64,000 nt of DNA from CAYQNU01 sp964419055 (GTDB lineage: Bacteria > Bacteroidota > Bacteroidia > Flavobacteriales_D > Parvicellaceae), in NCBI GenBank assembly GCA_964419055.1, contig CAYQNU010000016.1, positions 30,477 to 94,476 of the forward strand, given 5' to 3'. This document shows positions 62,484-64,000 of this stretch, one piece after another; within the stretch, counting starts at the first letter, position 1; the number at the start of each line of letters is the position of its first letter. Under the pieces are notes generated by a model that did not search any database, was not told the DNA's origin, and was given only the letters and a program-made list of their open reading frames with translations. Both the position numbers and the translations under genes were made by a program.

Positions 62484-63236
62484 GTGTTAACTAAAAGAAT
62501 AATCCCTTGCCTTGATATCAAAGACGGAAGAACCGTAAAAGGTGTCAATTTCGAAAATCTCATTGATTCGGGCGACCCCGTTGAATTAGCCAAAAAATAC
62601 TCTGACTTAGGAGCAGATGAATTGGTTTTTTTGGATATAACTGCCACTGAGAACAGAAGAAAAACACTTATTCCATTAGTGGAAGCAGTAGCCAAACAAG
62701 TAAATATTCCCTTTACCGTGGGAGGAGGTATTTCTTCAGTGGAGGACGTGGCTATTCTGCTTAATTCAGGCGCAGATAAAGTATCCATCAATTCAGCTGC
62801 TATTAAAAATCCAAATTTAATAAGTGATATTGCAGCCAGATATGGCAATCAGTGTGTAGTTTTGGCAGTAGATGCAAAAATTATTGATGGAAACTGGAAG
62901 ATTCATTTGGTAGGAGGTAAACAAGCTACCGAAATCGATTTGTTTGATTGGGTGGTTGAGGGAGTGAATATGGGAGCCGGAGAGATTTTATTTACTTCGA
63001 TGAATAATGATGGAACCAAACAAGGCTTTGCTATTGAGGCACTCAAAAGGATGGGGACTTTAGTTAATGTGCCGATTATAGCTTCAGGCGGTGCAGGAAC
63101 AAAAGAACATTTTAGAGATGTTTTTTTGGAAGGAAAAGTCGATGCAGCATTGGCAGCCAGTGTTTTTCACTTTAATGAAATTGAAATACCTGATTTAAAA
63201 AATTATTTAAGAACCTATAACGTGAATGTAAGATGA
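62484..63236 (+). CDS. hisF: Imidazole glycerol phosphate synthase, cyclase subunit
   Basis: 250 residues from a GTG start (LTKRIIPCLDIKDGRTVKGV follows). The longer frame to 62394 lies within the remains of the four-helix gene and is rejected. Landmarks: DLGADELVFLDITATENRR, TVGGGISSVEDVAILLNSGA, LAVDAKIIDGNWKI, GAGEILFTSMNNDGTKQGF and IIASGGAGTKEHF, with Asp at the ends of strands 1 and 5. It makes imidazole glycerol phosphate and AICAR using ammonia from HisH. It overlaps hisIE by four bases. Confidence 0.96.
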   Translation: MLTKRIIPCLDIKDGRTVKGVNFENLIDSGDPVELAKKYSDLGADELVFLDITATENRRKTLIPLVEAVAKQVNIPFTVGGGISSVEDVAILLNSGADKVSINSAAIKNPNLISDIAARYGNQCVVLAVDAKIIDGNWKIHLVGGKQATEIDLFDWVVEGVNMGAGEILFTSMNNDGTKQGFAIEALKRMGTLVNVPIIASGGAGTKEHFRDVFLEGKVDAALAASVFHFNEIEIPDLKNYLRTYNVNVR

Positions 63237-63829
63237 ATAATTTAAACCCAAAATTTGACGAAAATGGATTAATTCCAGCCATAATACAAGACGCCACTAC
63301 TCAAAAGGTGCTTATGATGGGGTATATGAATGCTGAATCATTAGCCCTAACATTGGAATCCAAACAAGTTACTTTTTTTAGCAGAAGCAAACAACGCTTG
63401 TGGACAAAAGGCGAATCAAGTGGAAATTTTTTAACATTAGTAGCTATAAAAAATGACTGTGATCAAGATACACTTTTAGTAACAGTAAATCCGAATGGAC
63501 CTACTTGTCATACGGGTGCAGACACCTGTTGGAATGATGAAAATCAAATGGAATTTGGGTTTTTAACTACTTTAGAAAAGGTCATTAACAATCGTTTTGA
63601 GCATCCTGATGAAGGTTCTTATGTCAATTCCCTTATCAAAAAAGGGATAAACAAAATTGCACAAAAAGTAGGTGAGGAAGCTGTTGAAGTAGTGATCGAA
63701 GCCAAAGATTCTAATGACGCATTGTTTTTGGAAGAATCCGCAGATTTAATGTTCCATTATTTAATCTTGCTCAGAGCCAAAGGATTTGGATTGCAAGATG
63801 TGGTGAATGTCTTGGAAAAGAGACATTAA
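63233..63829 (+). CDS. hisIE: Bifunctional phosphoribosyl-AMP cyclohydrolase / phosphoribosyl-ATP pyrophosphatase
   Basis: 198 residues. The HisI domain (1-110) has VLMMGYMNAESLALTLESKQ, FFSRSKQRLWTKGESSGN and the metal motifs DCDQDTLLVTVNPNGPTCHT with GADTCW. The HisE domain (about 115-198) has KVGEEAVEVVIEAKD and ESADLMFHYLILLRAKG. It catalyses steps two and three of histidine synthesis. It is the last gene of the operon; no clear terminator is seen in the remaining 170 bases, which contain an AACCACATAG word at about 63947. Confidence 0.96.
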   Translation: MNNLNPKFDENGLIPAIIQDATTQKVLMMGYMNAESLALTLESKQVTFFSRSKQRLWTKGESSGNFLTLVAIKNDCDQDTLLVTVNPNGPTCHTGADTCWNDENQMEFGFLTTLEKVINNRFEHPDEGSYVNSLIKKGINKIAQKVGEEAVEVVIEAKDSNDALFLEESADLMFHYLILLRAKGFGLQDVVNVLEKRH

Positions 63830-64000
63830 CCAAATTTGTTGAATTCGCAATATATTAAAAATTTAATTGAAACACTTTTTTTTAGCAGATATGTTTCTAA
63901 AAAACAGATAGTTTTTTCAAATTGAAAACTACATTGATTTTTTATAACCACATAGATTCTGTGTTGATTTCCAAATTATTTTTAGTTTTTTTATTACTTT

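Overview
This is an AT-rich chromosomal segment from a gliding-type member of the Bacteroidota, most likely the Flavobacteriales. The evidence is a gldB-gldC pair followed by a porP/sprF-gldK-gldL-gldM-gldN cluster (type IX secretion and gliding motor), cargo proteins with type A and type B T9SS sorting domains, LytS/LytTR two-component genes, a TonB-dependent receptor with a carboxypeptidase-like N-terminal domain, and promoters of the Bacteroidota form (TAnnTTTG at -7). No phage, IS element or CRISPR array is visible. Genus cannot be fixed from the sequence.

Layout. 1-2 kb: end of an outer-membrane barrel gene, then gldB and gldC. 2-10.4 kb: porP/sprF, gldK, gldL, gldM, gldN, then a terminator and a second, separate gldM paralogue. 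10.4-18.8 kb: two divergent glycosyltransferases, a small reverse-strand cluster (zinc-ribbon membrane protein, dtd, MazG-like), a HEAT-like protein, a small Cys-rich membrane protein, hutF and a YdeP-type molybdopterin oxidoreductase. 18.9-24.4 kb: a giant T9SS-exported repeat protein. 24.5-36.9 kb: mainly reverse-strand genes (inositol monophosphatase, CPBP protease, a one-piece beta-propeller histidine kinase, LytTR regulator with a second LytS kinase, quinone reductase-like protein, TonB receptor, DoxX, RluF-like, GNAT). 37-40 kb: an orphan type B sorting-domain miniprotein and a secreted PHP-domain protein. 40.2-54.7 kb: GNAT, tRNA-Pro(GGG), CvfB-like, CPA2 antiporter, sucD, hisS, a toxin-antitoxin pair, asnB, a Spo0M-like pair, ClC channel, Dps and a THUMP methyltransferase.

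54.8-63.8 kb holds the complete histidine operon hisG-D-C-B-H-A-F-IE. It is preceded by a recognisable attenuator: an 18-codon leader peptide with five His codons, a strong intrinsic terminator, and a segment at the end of the leader ORF that can pair with the 5' arm of that terminator. The operon is interrupted twice (hisB/hisH and hisA/hisF) by unrelated small genes. Each of these carries an in-frame stop followed by a continuing reading frame, and each sits among dispersed AATCTACAATC-type repeats.

The most interesting points are the His attenuator, the second GldM without its own GldL, the decaying genes inside the his operon, several promoters whose -7 box ends only 4-11 bases before the start codon (probable leaderless or near-leaderless messages), and several families of short intergenic repeats.
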